This document shows, piece by piece, positions 6,992-15,800 of a stretch of DNA of 34,496 nt (the stretch's first letter is position 1; each line of letters opens with the position of its first letter). The position numbers were made by a program, and so were the translations under genes. The DNA comes from Elusimicrobiota bacterium (GTDB lineage Bacteria > CAYTYR01 > UBA6262): the NCBI GenBank assembly GCA_003153935.1, contig PMCA01000011.1:1-34496 (forward strand), given 5' to 3'. A model generated the notes under the pieces. The model did not search any database, had not been told where the DNA came from, and saw only the letters and a list, made by a program, of their open reading frames with translations.

Positions 6992-7378
6992 TTATTTCAG
7001 TGCCCAAGATAACATTTCCTTGGACAGCATCGCTCCGGCCACGACCAGTACCAGCCCCAGCATATTAGTGGCGATTATATTGATCAGGGCATACCCTGTT
7101 TCACCGGCGCGCAATAAAGTGATAGATTCCAGGGCGTAACTGGAAAAGGTGGTGAATCCTCCCAGGATACCCACCAGTACAAATACCCGCAGGTCTGGCG
7201 CGACGGAAACACGTTCGGATATCTCCCATAACACGCCGATGACGAAAGAGCCGATCAGGTTGACCCAGAGCGTGCCCCAGGGAAATACCCCGGCCACATG
7301 TTTGTGGGTCCAGTCGGTCATCAGGAATCTCAGTCCCGATCCTATCCCGCCGCCTATGATAGCGTAAACTAAAGGCAA
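6992..7378 (-). CDS. crcB: Fluoride channel FluC (CrcB)
   Basis: A 128-residue, four-helix membrane protein that exports fluoride as an antiparallel dimer. Diagnostic motifs are GGGIGSGLRF near the N-terminus, GTLWVNLIGSF with the pore Asn, and GGFTTFSSY with the Na+ and pore-lining residues. The start must be TTG at 7376-7378, because no ATG or GTG gives a complete first helix; an AGGAG six bases upstream supports it. It is co-transcribed with DUF190. No fluoride riboswitch is possible directly in front: the HD-GYP gene ends 12 nt upstream. Confidence 0.96.
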   Translation of the reverse strand: MPLVYAIIGGGIGSGLRFLMTDWTHKHVAGVFPWGTLWVNLIGSFVIGVLWEISERVSVAPDLRVFVLVGILGGFTTFSSYALESITLLRAGETGYALINIIATNMLGLVLVVAGAMLSKEMLSWALK

Positions 7379-7390
7379 TTAAATCTCCTT

Positions 7391-8647
7391 TTATGCCGGC
7401 CTGAAAACTTTTTCGTAATATTCTCTCACATACGCTTGTCTTCTCTTGGTCTCATCGGCTATATCGTCCAGGTTTTCTTCCAAGACATTGACCACTTTCA
7501 TGTCCAGTGCGCCTTTTTCCGCCATGTCCTTGATGATGCCCATGGCCTCGGTCATCTGCATGCCCGCGCGGTACGGACGATCCTCCAGGAGAGCGGTAAA
7601 GATATCGGCCACTCCCAGTATCCGGGATAACATGTTCAGTTTTCTATAGGTGAGGTGGAAAGGATAGCCGCTGCCGTCGAGTTTCTCATGATGGAAGGCG
7701 GCTGACTCCGCTATCTCCTCCAGGCCCCTTACTGTGCTCAGGACCACATAGGTGAAATAGCTGTGCTGTTTCATGACCGAGAATTCCTCCGCGGTCAGCT
7801 TGTCCTGCTTTTCCAGGATGCTGTTCGGCACTATCAGCTTGCCCAGGTCGTGCAGGTTGCCGGTTATCTCCATCAACTGAATTTCATAAAGGGTGAGACC
7901 GAAATACCTGGCTATTAACGCGCCCGAAGTTGATACGCCGGCTGAATGGGTCGCCGTAAAGCGGGAACGGAAGTCGATCAGGTTACGGAATACTTCCGAG
8001 ACATCCCTCAAGTCCGCCATGTCCAGGACAATGCCCCGGCTGGAGGCTTCATGCATCAGCAGGGAATAGAGCCGCGGGGACACGATGGTCAGCCAGAAAT
8101 CTTCTCTCTTGGACAAATCCTTTAAATTATCGATCAGCCCGGACTGGATCTCTTTATCAGCCAGGGGAGTGACCATATTAATGATAGTGTTTATCTGATG
8201 CAGGATATATTTGGAGCGGTTGATAGACCTTTCGACGATGTCCGCCAGGGATAGTATCTGGGCCTGAGCGGTCAGAGGCATCTCCACCGAAGGCGCCCAA
8301 TCCAGCCATTTATGATGATGCAGCCGCACGATCTTGGCCGCGGGAATAAATACCGGAACGTTTTGCAGTAGGTGCTCTCCCAATACGCAGTGCGCTTCGG
8401 TCTCCACCGTATCGGCCTGGTGCAGGTTGATCTTTTCCTCCGGGGTCAGGGCGCCAATGTCGTGCACCAGGGCGGCCACTACCAGGTTCTCTATGTCGTC
8501 TTTGTTCATGCCCGCCTCTTTGGCCAGCTCCATGGCGATATAGGCGGTCCTGATCTGGTGCTGGGCCAGCTCGGGGCTGGCCAGGTCTAGCGCGTCGGAA
8601 AATGACAGCACCAGGTTGAACAGGCTTACGGAAACACCTTTATACAT
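7391..8647 (-). CDS. Tandem HD-domain protein with C-terminal HD-GYP
   Basis: A 418-residue cytoplasmic protein with two HD modules. The N-terminal half has HDIGA (62-66) and HHHKW (110-114). The C-terminal half has the full HD-GYP set: H234, HDLGK (266-270), H285, and HHEKLDGSGYP (319-329), so it should hydrolyse cyclic di-GMP or a related dinucleotide. The N-terminal module keeps HD but lacks a GYP motif and may be regulatory. There is no receiver domain or membrane helix. It lies 12 nt upstream of the fluoride channel gene, behind an AGGAGA site. Confidence 0.9.
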   Translation of the reverse strand: MYKGVSVSLFNLVLSFSDALDLASPELAQHQIRTAYIAMELAKEAGMNKDDIENLVVAALVHDIGALTPEEKINLHQADTVETEAHCVLGEHLLQNVPVFIPAAKIVRLHHHKWLDWAPSVEMPLTAQAQILSLADIVERSINRSKYILHQINTIINMVTPLADKEIQSGLIDNLKDLSKREDFWLTIVSPRLYSLLMHEASSRGIVLDMADLRDVSEVFRNLIDFRSRFTATHSAGVSTSGALIARYFGLTLYEIQLMEITGNLHDLGKLIVPNSILEKQDKLTAEEFSVMKQHSYFTYVVLSTVRGLEEIAESAAFHHEKLDGSGYPFHLTYRKLNMLSRILGVADIFTALLEDRPYRAGMQMTEAMGIIKDMAEKGALDMKVVNVLEENLDDIADETKRRQAYVREYYEKVFRPA

Positions 8648-8669
8648 TTTTTCTCCTATTAGAAATACT

Positions 8670-9245
8670 TTACTTGTACTGTTCGGCTTTTACTTTGGCT
8701 TTGGCCGGGAGGTCTTCTTTCTTGACGCCGCCGGTCTTCACTGAGAATGAGGATACGATCTTGCCGCCTTTGGCCTCTATCTTCGTGCACAGGGCGTTAA
8801 TGGCTTCGTCGGCTTTACTGCCGCCCATGGTTACGAACACCACCACTGACTTGCCTTTGAAGTCGGTCTGCTCGATGTAGCTGTTGATCTCGGGAGCGGC
8901 TTTCCCCCACCAGATGGGAGCGCCGACAAATACCCGGTCATATTCCTTTAACAGGACATTAACGGTCTTAATGGGCCAGCCCTTTTCATTGCGGGCCGCG
9001 ATACCGCCGGAGATATAGGCTTTGAATTTGGAGGGCGTTTGCGCGTCCTCTATCTTTAAAACATCGGCTTTCAGGTCTTCAGCCAGCGCTTTGGCGACAA
9101 TCTCGGTATTGCCGGTATAGGAATAATATACTACCAGGTTTTTCATCTTTTTGGCTCCCTTCTTCTGCGCCCCATTAAGCGCCAGCGGCGAAAGTATCAA
9201 TAGGCCGACCATAAGGACTAACAGGCTCTTCATGATCTTGCTCAT
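8670..9245 (-). CDS. Flavodoxin with an N-terminal export signal
   Basis: A 191-residue protein. Residues 1-26 form a signal peptide (basic start, LLVLMVGLLILSPLAL core, cleavage near NGA|Q). The mature part is a flavodoxin of the short family: YYSYTGNTEIVAKAL is the FMN-phosphate loop, VFVGAPIWWGKAAPE and FVTMGGSKAD are the flavin loops. Export of a flavodoxin is odd, because FMN is normally bound in the cytoplasm and no twin-arginine motif is present. An internal ATG (MKNLVVYY) could give a cytoplasmic form, but the GGGAGGA site sits only in front of the upstream ATG. Confidence 0.87.
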   Translation of the reverse strand: MSKIMKSLLVLMVGLLILSPLALNGAQKKGAKKMKNLVVYYSYTGNTEIVAKALAEDLKADVLKIEDAQTPSKFKAYISGGIAARNEKGWPIKTVNVLLKEYDRVFVGAPIWWGKAAPEINSYIEQTDFKGKSVVVFVTMGGSKADEAINALCTKIEAKGGKIVSSFSVKTGGVKKEDLPAKAKVKAEQYK

Positions 9246-9264
9246 AAGTTCCTCCCTTTCTGCT

Positions 9265-9747
9265 TTACTTTGTAAATAGTTTAAGTTCGGCGGTAAAACT
9301 TCCTTTTATTTTTACAGCATATCCGTACCAGCCCCACGCTCCGCTCAGCTTGCCATCTTTGAAGATGCCGGTTAGGACCACGTTGTTATCCATCATATCA
9401 GGGTTCAGGTCCAGGTAGATCAGACCTGATTTCGGTTCCACACTGCCATGGATAGCGCCTTTGCCGTTTTGGGGCCCAGTCATTTCCTGCGGGGCTGCCG
9501 TCTTTATCTCCCAGGTACCGGTTACGGACGAGGGTGTGGCCGCGGTGATGTACAGTTCTCCGGCAGCTATCACCTTGCCTTCCTGGTCCAGGGCCGTATA
9601 TTTATAGGTGCCGATGGGGATTACTCCGGCCGGGGTAACTACTGGTGGGACTATTGCCGGCTGGGCTGCCTGCTTGACCGCTGCCGTACAGCCAGCCAGA
9701 ATCAGCATAGTAACAAAAATCAGCGCATAAGTAAGATACTTTTTCAT
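9265..9747 (-). CDS. Small lipoprotein
   Basis: A 160-residue lipoprotein. The N-terminus MKKYLTYALIFVTMLILAGC has a lipobox LAGC with the lipidated Cys at residue 20. A Pro/Val/Ala linker (PAIVPPVVTPAG) follows, then a β-rich domain with GTYKYTALDQEGKVIAAGEL and GTWEIKTA, which looks like a small β-barrel or calycin-type domain. I chose the ATG at 9745-9747 because of the GGAGG sites just upstream; a longer frame starting at 9873 would bury the signal peptide. It is the first gene of the 13-gene minus-strand run. Specific function unknown. Confidence 0.82.
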   Translation of the reverse strand: MKKYLTYALIFVTMLILAGCTAAVKQAAQPAIVPPVVTPAGVIPIGTYKYTALDQEGKVIAAGELYITAATPSSVTGTWEIKTAAPQEMTGPQNGKGAIHGSVEPKSGLIYLDLNPDMMDNNVVLTGIFKDGKLSGAWGWYGYAVKIKGSFTAELKLFTK

Positions 9748-9856
9748 ATTATCCTCCGACCTCCTTTTTACTCCAAAAACTCCCTTAAAATCAATGAAAA
9801 TCTGCAAAAAGAGGGGTAGCAGTGGAAAGATATCATTTAAAAGGGGAATCAGCCAA

Positions 9857-9884
9857 TTTACTTTCGCTGCCAAAGATATATAAT
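9857..9884 (+). promoter_or_regulatory. Sigma-70 promoter of the small secreted protein gene
   Basis: TTTACT (9857-9862), a 16-bp spacer, and a perfect TATAAT (9879-9884), about 60 bp upstream of the ATG at 9947. The leader ends in GAGAGGAG. The same 199-nt interval must also hold the promoter of the divergent 13-gene run; a weak candidate on the minus strand is TTGGCT with TATCTT 18 bp later. Confidence 0.65.
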
Positions 9885-9946
9885 AGAGTTGTAATTATCT
9901 TAGCTAAGGAAGGAGGATTAGCAATAAATTTGAGAGGAGCAGTAAG

Positions 9947-10225
9947 ATGAAAAAGATATTTGTTTCAATCGTGATCTTGATTATGTTTTATCCGGGGATA
10001 GTCTTCGCGCAAAAAGACCGGCCTACGGCGCTGGTAAAAAGCGTGAATGGGAATATTGAAGAGGTACTGATTAAACCGTTCTTCCGGCCAGTGCGCCCCA
10101 CAGCGGAGATCAGTGACTGGATGTTAGGAACTAAGCTCGTTTTGATCAGTCCTCCTGTGGCTGACACAGAAGTAGTGACCAATACGAGAGTTACTGATTT
10201 CCAGCTGGCCGAAAAGGCTAGATGA
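9947..10225 (+). CDS. Small secreted protein of unknown function
   Basis: A 92-residue protein with a clear signal peptide (MKKIFVSIVILIMFYPGIVFA, cleavage before QKD). The mature 71 residues include VKSVNGNIEEVLIKPFF and GTKLVLISPPVADTEVVTNTRV, alternating hydrophobic patterns that suggest a small β domain in the periplasm or on the surface. No Cys in the mature part. SD GAGGAG precedes the ATG. It is a single gene with its own promoter and terminator between two minus-strand operons. I do not recognise the family. Confidence 0.75.
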   Translation: MKKIFVSIVILIMFYPGIVFAQKDRPTALVKSVNGNIEEVLIKPFFRPVRPTAEISDWMLGTKLVLISPPVADTEVVTNTRVTDFQLAEKAR

Positions 10226-10263
10226 ACTGGGCTTGAAAAGAAAATTAATATTGCCAATTAAAA

Positions 10264-10300
10264 TGCCGGGCTATCTCAGCCCGACATTATTTTTTTTATT
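10264..10300. terminator. Bidirectional intrinsic terminator
   Basis: A 9-bp stem with one mismatch (TGCCGGGCT at 10264-10272, AGCCCGACA at 10278-10286) and a 5-nt loop. On the plus strand it runs into a T-rich tract (10287-10300) and ends the small secreted protein gene. On the minus strand it is followed by TTTTAATT and ends the convergent TIGR03545 gene. Confidence 0.88.
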
Positions 10301-10313
10301 GGCTTAAGTTGTC

Positions 10314-12257
10314 TTACTTGCCGAATAGCTTCTTAAGCTGGTCAGTGGCCTGATTCTTGATTTTCTCTGCGGCCTGCTTCACCGGAGCCGCCTGCCCTTC
10401 GGCTATCTGCTTGGTATAATCAGTGGCTTGCTTGGTCAGCCCATCTTTTTGCCCCTGCAGGTCAGCGAGTTTGCCGTTCACCAGGCCCATTAGCTCGGCT
10501 TTCCTCTGGTTGGCTTCAGCCAGCAACTTATCCTTCTCTACCTGGATCCTGGCGTCAAGTTCCGCCTTGACCCGGCCCTTTAGTTCTTCCATCTTACGGC
10601 CGTAGATGCCTTTGATCTTATCGCTGATGATATTATCCAGGTTGGAGTCTATGGTAGTTTGCAGGTTATCCGGCGCGCCGTAGATACGCGCGTTCAGGTC
10701 AATGGTCTGGATGCCGGAGAATATCTCGTTCAGCATCTGCTTAAGTTCGTTATTTGTTTGTTCCAGTTCGAACTGGATATCATGCATTTTTAATTGTATC
10801 TGGCAGTCCAGTTCGTCACCGGTGAGCTTGAACTGGGAAGCCACGTCATAGACGCCATGTTTGAACTTCGGCAGGAAACCATTGCCGCCCAGGTTCATTT
10901 CACCTATGGGGAAGTTCTTCACCCCGACGCCTATCGCATCGGTCGGGGTTTCTCCCGTATGGTCGAAGAGTCCGTCTAAATTATAGATACGGCTGGAGGC
11001 CTCGCCCTTGGCGTCAAAAGATGTGGGCTTGCCCCAGACTCTCTGGTCGGATGATAGATTGTTGACTACGCCGGCTACGGTAATAGCGCTGGCTTCGTCT
11101 TTACCCTCGCCACCGGTAGTGCCGGAGAGCGCTATCTTGCGCACGGAGAAGGTTGGCAGGGTTTCTTCTTTACGGAATTCTATATCCAGGCCTTTGGCGC
11201 GCGGCTTTACGGTCACGTTGGTAGCGGCTTTCTTCTTAGCCGGCATGTATTTGCGGGCCAGCTGTATATATCCCACAGTTTGGGTTACGCGGTTGTACCA
11301 CATCGGACCGAAGATGGCCTTGGCTATGCCGGCTTTACTGCCTAATCCCGGTATCTTTACTTTGTCCAAAATATTCTGGTAGTCGGCTTTGACCTGGTCG
11401 TCTATCTGTGAGGCCAGTCCCTTGGCGTCGGCATATTGCGTGGAGATGTCTTTCTGCAGGCTGGTTACCTTATTATAGGTTTCTTCAATGGCTTTCTTCT
11501 GAGTGTTGATCTTGGTGATGGCTTCCTGGACCTTTGGGATATCGGCTACGGAATTAACCTTGAGGCCCTGAACGTCCTGGATGACCTGCTTGGTGTCGGC
11601 TATCTGCTTCTCCACATTGAGGTTGGTGATGTCGCTCTTGTACTGGTTATATTTATCAGTGGAGCCTTTGTACAGTTCCTGGACCTTGGCGTAGGACTGC
11701 AGCTGCTCGCCGCTGACCAGTTTCTTGGCGTCAAAGTTCTTGATAGTGTCGCCGATATTCTGTATATCCGAAACCGCCGGCAGGGAGCCGACTTCCTGGG
11801 CAGCTTTGGCTTTCAGGGCTTCGTATAATTTGTCGGTCAGACCGGCTTTCTTTTCGTTCGCCTGCTGCTTGTTGTATTTCTTTTGTTTCCGCGGCGGTAA
11901 AGCGCCGGAAGTTGCGCGGGAAGTGCCCCACCGCAGGTTCTGTACGGTCATATTCTCAATAGCTACCTTCTTTTCCAGCAGAGGGAAGAAGCGCATATCA
12001 AACTTAATGAGGTCTATAGCCACCAGGTTCTTCATGACATCGTCTTTGTTGGCTACCTGCAGGTCCTTTATCTCCAGGGATGAATTCAGCAGGCTGGTTT
12101 TGAGCGAGGTCATCTCCACTTTGGCGCCCACTATCATCTCGCCGGTGGAAATGATGGTCCACTTGATGATGGCGTCGCGGAAGATCACCCCGACAACAAT
12201 GAATATTACCAGAACGACGGCTATTTTGATGAGTGAATTGCGCTGGAATTTAATCAT
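10314..12257 (-). CDS. TIGR03545 family AsmA-like envelope protein
   Basis: A 647-residue protein with one N-terminal membrane helix (about residues 10-29), after which ISTGEMIVGAKVEMTSLKTSLLNSSLEIKDLQV is the typical AsmA-like start of TIGR03545. A Lys-rich segment (residues 122-140), a long coiled-coil region (about 190-310) and a β-rich part (340-520) follow. The end is another coiled coil (about 545-645). The bulk should lie in the periplasm. Its ATG overlaps the stop of the TIGR03546 gene by 8 nt, and that pairing is the usual one for this family. AsmA-like proteins are linked to lipid transport and outer-membrane integrity; a role of that kind is an inference here. Confidence 0.9.
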   Translation of the reverse strand: MIKFQRNSLIKIAVVLVIFIVVGVIFRDAIIKWTIISTGEMIVGAKVEMTSLKTSLLNSSLEIKDLQVANKDDVMKNLVAIDLIKFDMRFFPLLEKKVAIENMTVQNLRWGTSRATSGALPPRKQKKYNKQQANEKKAGLTDKLYEALKAKAAQEVGSLPAVSDIQNIGDTIKNFDAKKLVSGEQLQSYAKVQELYKGSTDKYNQYKSDITNLNVEKQIADTKQVIQDVQGLKVNSVADIPKVQEAITKINTQKKAIEETYNKVTSLQKDISTQYADAKGLASQIDDQVKADYQNILDKVKIPGLGSKAGIAKAIFGPMWYNRVTQTVGYIQLARKYMPAKKKAATNVTVKPRAKGLDIEFRKEETLPTFSVRKIALSGTTGGEGKDEASAITVAGVVNNLSSDQRVWGKPTSFDAKGEASSRIYNLDGLFDHTGETPTDAIGVGVKNFPIGEMNLGGNGFLPKFKHGVYDVASQFKLTGDELDCQIQLKMHDIQFELEQTNNELKQMLNEIFSGIQTIDLNARIYGAPDNLQTTIDSNLDNIISDKIKGIYGRKMEELKGRVKAELDARIQVEKDKLLAEANQRKAELMGLVNGKLADLQGQKDGLTKQATDYTKQIAEGQAAPVKQAAEKIKNQATDQLKKLFGK

Positions 12258-12777
12258 GGATCGTGTCTCTTATCTTTTTGTATTTGTCATACCACTTGGT
12301 ATGGCCAAGGAAAGCTATAACCTTCCACTTGATGAGTTTGTCATGTACTTTGGTGCGATACAGGATGGTAAGCTTCTTGACTATCAGCCACACCGGTATG
12401 AACAGGACCAGGGAAATGATCAGACTACCCAAAACTACCGTATTATTGAAATGGGTAAAGGGCACAATGGGCATATTATATAGTTTGGTCCAGAAAGAAT
12501 TAAGCGAGGGCGTTTCTACCAGCAGTTTATAGCCTATCTTATTGGCAATGGGGTCAGTGAAGTAGCCGATGGCGCTAAAAACCGCTATGCCAATGGCGGC
12601 GGCGCCTTTGTTGACGTTGAGCAGGAACAGCAGGAACAGGATGACGTAATTATGCAGTGAGTTGAAGGGTGTGAGACCGATAATGGAGCCAAGAGCGAAA
12701 CCGGCCCCGATCTCGTCGGGGTCCTGTTTACCGCTGAATAGGCCGATGATCTGTTTTAGTGCTTTGATCCAGAACAT
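12250..12777 (-). CDS. TIGR03546 family membrane protein (DUF2062-like)
   Basis: A 175-residue protein with about four membrane helices. GAGFALGSIIGLTPFNSLHN is the conserved segment of TIGR03546 and DUF2062 proteins. A charged C-terminal tail (KWKVIAFLGHTKWYDKYKKIRDTIHD) would be cytoplasmic. It is nearly always found with TIGR03545, as here with an 8-nt overlap, so the two probably work as one complex. ATG at 12775-12777 with GAGGA eight bases upstream. Confidence 0.92.
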   Translation of the reverse strand: MFWIKALKQIIGLFSGKQDPDEIGAGFALGSIIGLTPFNSLHNYVILFLLFLLNVNKGAAAIGIAVFSAIGYFTDPIANKIGYKLLVETPSLNSFWTKLYNMPIVPFTHFNNTVVLGSLIISLVLFIPVWLIVKKLTILYRTKVHDKLIKWKVIAFLGHTKWYDKYKKIRDTIHD

Positions 12778-12796
12778 AAATATATCCTCTAGGTTT

Positions 12797-12825
12797 ATTT
12801 TACCATTAAGCGTTTATTTCCACAA
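12797..12825 (-). promoter_or_regulatory. Probable promoter of the TIGR03546-TIGR03545 operon
   Basis: On the minus strand TTGTGG (12820-12825), a 17-bp spacer, and TAAAAT (12797-12802), some 20 bp upstream of the ATG. The -35 is weak. No hairpin terminator separates it from the upstream 1955-residue gene, so read-through is possible. Confidence 0.5.
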
Positions 12826-12865
12826 CTGTCTTATTCCGCATTTTTCTGACTTTTATCTTCAGCGT

Positions 12866-15800
12866 TTATTCCACGTACCAGAATTTACCGTTCAGGGTCT
12901 TCTGGATCTTCGCTTTGCCCTTGGCGTCCACCGCCACTTCCTCGTTAACGCTGGATTTCTCTTCATGGCGGATATTATTATCATATATTTTACCCACGAT
13001 GGTCAGGTCATAACTGACCTGGCAGGTATTGTTCTTGCCCGGTTTCACGGTGAGACCGCTGATGGTGTACTTGATCTCGTCAAATACATTATAGCTGTTA
13101 TGCAGGTAATTACGCAGGTCAGTCAGCGTCGTGCCGTCTCCGGCATCCCATTCGGGGCTGATAAAGCTCATCACTTTGGCCTCGTTCTTGTATTCATAGG
13201 CTTTGGCAAAATCAGCGTACATCTGTTTCACGGTCGCTGTTACATCGATAGCCGTAGCTGTCGGCGCCGGTACCTTGACCGCAGCGGCCGCGGCTGCTGC
13301 GGCTGCCGCATCCGCTAAGGTCTTTTTAAGTGCAGCTATATGCGTCTCCAGCGGTTTCCGGCCGCTGAACGCGGGAGCGTAGATAGTCAGGGCTTTCTCA
13401 TACTGGGTAATGGCGCCTTTAAGGTCGCCCTTTTTCTCCAGTTTTTCCCCTTCCGCCTTAACAGTATCCCCGTTGAACTGGACTATAAGTTCATCCGTAT
13501 GCTTGCGCAGGTCAGCGTTCTTTAATAACTTAATGCTTTGCTCATAATCAGCGATGGCTTCCTTCAAGTCGCCCTTTTTCTCCGCAGCTTCGCCGTTCTT
13601 ACGCCACTCTTTAGCCGCGTTAACGATATTGCGCAGGTCCTGGGTCTGTATCTCCAGTTGTTTGCGGTCAGTATATCCGGGAGGATAGGCTGCTAAAGCT
13701 TTTTCATACTTGGCGATGGCCTCTTCCAGTAGTCCCTGGTCCTTTAATTTATCTCCTTCGCCGCGTATCTTGTCCGCCACAGCGCAGGCGTCCATATATT
13801 TACAGTTAGCGATCTGCTGGGCGATCACTCCGGGATCAGCCGGCGGATGGGTTTTGATGCTGTCCTCATATTTTTTGATGGCGTCCTGGTATTTTTTGGC
13901 AGTAGCTAAAGCATCTCCTTCTTTTCTTAATTTAGCGGCAGCCTCTTTGTCCGCGGCTTCTTTAATGGCTGCGGCATCAGGACCAGCTGGGGTTGTCTCA
14001 CCGGGTTTAACTTTTCCGGGTACCTCGGGTACCCCTGGGACTGCAGGAACGCCAGTGACGGGTTTCCCGGTCGCCGCTGCCTTTTTGTCGGCGGCAGCCT
14101 TATCCGCCGCGGCTTTATCCGCGGCAGCTTTCTTATCAGCAGCGGCTTTATCAGCAGCCGCCTTTTTGTCTGCAGCAACCTTATCGGCTGCGGCTTTGGC
14201 AGCTTTGGCGTCAGCCAATGTCTTGCCCATATCGATCACCGGCTGGTATTTGCCGTTAATAGCGACCGCGACGTCGTATTCCTTCTGCGCCTCGGCCATT
14301 TTGCCGGCAGATATCATATCCCGGGTCTTGCCTAATTGCGTATTGATCTTATCTTTATCAGCTTTGATCTTTTGCAGGTAAGAAGCTATCTCCTGGTTAG
14401 CAGGGTCATCTTTGGCCGCGTCTCCGGCCTGTGATATTGCTTCCTCTATTTTGCCCTGGGCGTAAAGCTCTTTGGCCTTGGCCAGTTTTTCCAGGGCCGC
14501 TTTTTTCTGTTTTTCTTCGCGGTCTTTATCCTTGGCTTTCTGGATATCGTCCTGGGAGATGCTGACGGAGAAACTGCCCGTGCCCGTACCCAGCAATACG
14601 CCGTTATTATTCTTAACCTCTACCTTGGCCTCAGCCGTGCCCTTCTCGCCGCGCTGGACCATTATTTCGCTGCCGGTACTGCCGCCGCCGAAAGAACTGC
14701 CGGAGTTCAAGGTCCAGTTATAGTTAACGGTATCTTTGGGTTGCGGATCGACGGTTACGCTGAGACGCACATTCTGGAAAGTGGCTATCTGGCCCTCGGC
14801 TTCTACCAGACCTTCCTTAGGATTCCAGATGAGCGGTTTCGGTCCGATCGGTCCTAATACTTTTACATCTATTTTATAGGCTTTAGCGGTTACGGACTCC
14901 GACACTTCTCCCAGGTCCTCACCGGAGTGCGGTACCCTGCCCCTGGCTGTTACTTTAATAGGTATGGTGTCCGTAGCGTAGAAAGTTCTCTCTTTAGCAT
15001 TCTGCGACTCGCTTAATAGTTTGGCGTTAGCCGGCATATCCCAGCGGAAATCTATAGCTTCCATCGCCGGTGTTTCCTCAACCACAGCTTTGATCTCGTC
15101 ACCGACCAGCGGAGTTTTAGGGGTGAGGGTCAGTTTTAATCCCGGCTTGGTTATGTCCATTTCAATCTGGTCGGAAGTCGCCAGAGTGGCCAGGGCGCCG
15201 TTTTTGGATTCAAGCACTTCAACCCATATTTTCATTTTGCCCGGCTTGGTGAATTTAGTACTTGTTGTTGGAGACCCGTTCTCCGTAGGATCGAACGTAA
15301 GCTCTGAATTGGGCTGCCAGCGGTAAGTGAAATTACCCGTTGCCGGTTTGCCGCCAACTAATACCGTGGCCGTGAATTTGGCCTCAGCGCCAACTATGGC
15401 GGAATTGCCCGCCGGCGCGGTTTTTTCTATTTTGGCGGCGACATCATCTACCTGGAAGGATACGGATGTGCTGCCGATGGAATATCTTTTTCCCGCCACG
15501 TTTACTGATAAAGACTGGCTGCCTGGAGCCGTGGCCATAAATGTAACTCCCGGGCCCTTGCCGGCGTAACTGCCGCTCCAGGTGTAGGTGAACGGAGCGT
15601 CCTCAGGTTCGGCGTTCTCCACCGTTACCAGGACCTCGGAGGTCTCGCCCTTGCGCAGTTTGGTTTTGTCCGCGGTTATTTTTAACGACGGCAAAACGAT
15701 CGGCTTCTTATCCGGGCCTTTTACTATTACCCCGTCGGGCTTTAAAGTGAGCCCCATGATAATGGCTTTGGCTTCTTCCTGGGCCGCTTTGGTTTCACCG

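Noticed and set aside
7379-7390. Possible fluoride riboswitch in front of the FluC gene
   Set aside because: Only 12 nt separate it from the upstream gene, too short for a crcB-motif riboswitch, and no such motif was seen nearby.
9748-9873. N-terminal extension of the lipoprotein by 42 residues
   Set aside because: The extension would bury the signal peptide and lacks a ribosome site; the internal ATG has GGAGG just upstream.
11725-12483. A 252-codon plus-strand frame
   Set aside because: It lies opposite the TIGR03545 and TIGR03546 genes, whose protein signatures are clear.
14066-14215. CRISPR array or DNA tandem repeat
   Set aside because: The repeats are in-frame protein repeats with varied codons, no unique spacers and no regular unit length.
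13710-14381. A long open frame on the plus strand, Ala/Ser-rich
   Set aside because: It is the shadow of the low-complexity Ala/Lys part of the giant gene on the minus strand; it has no ribosome site.
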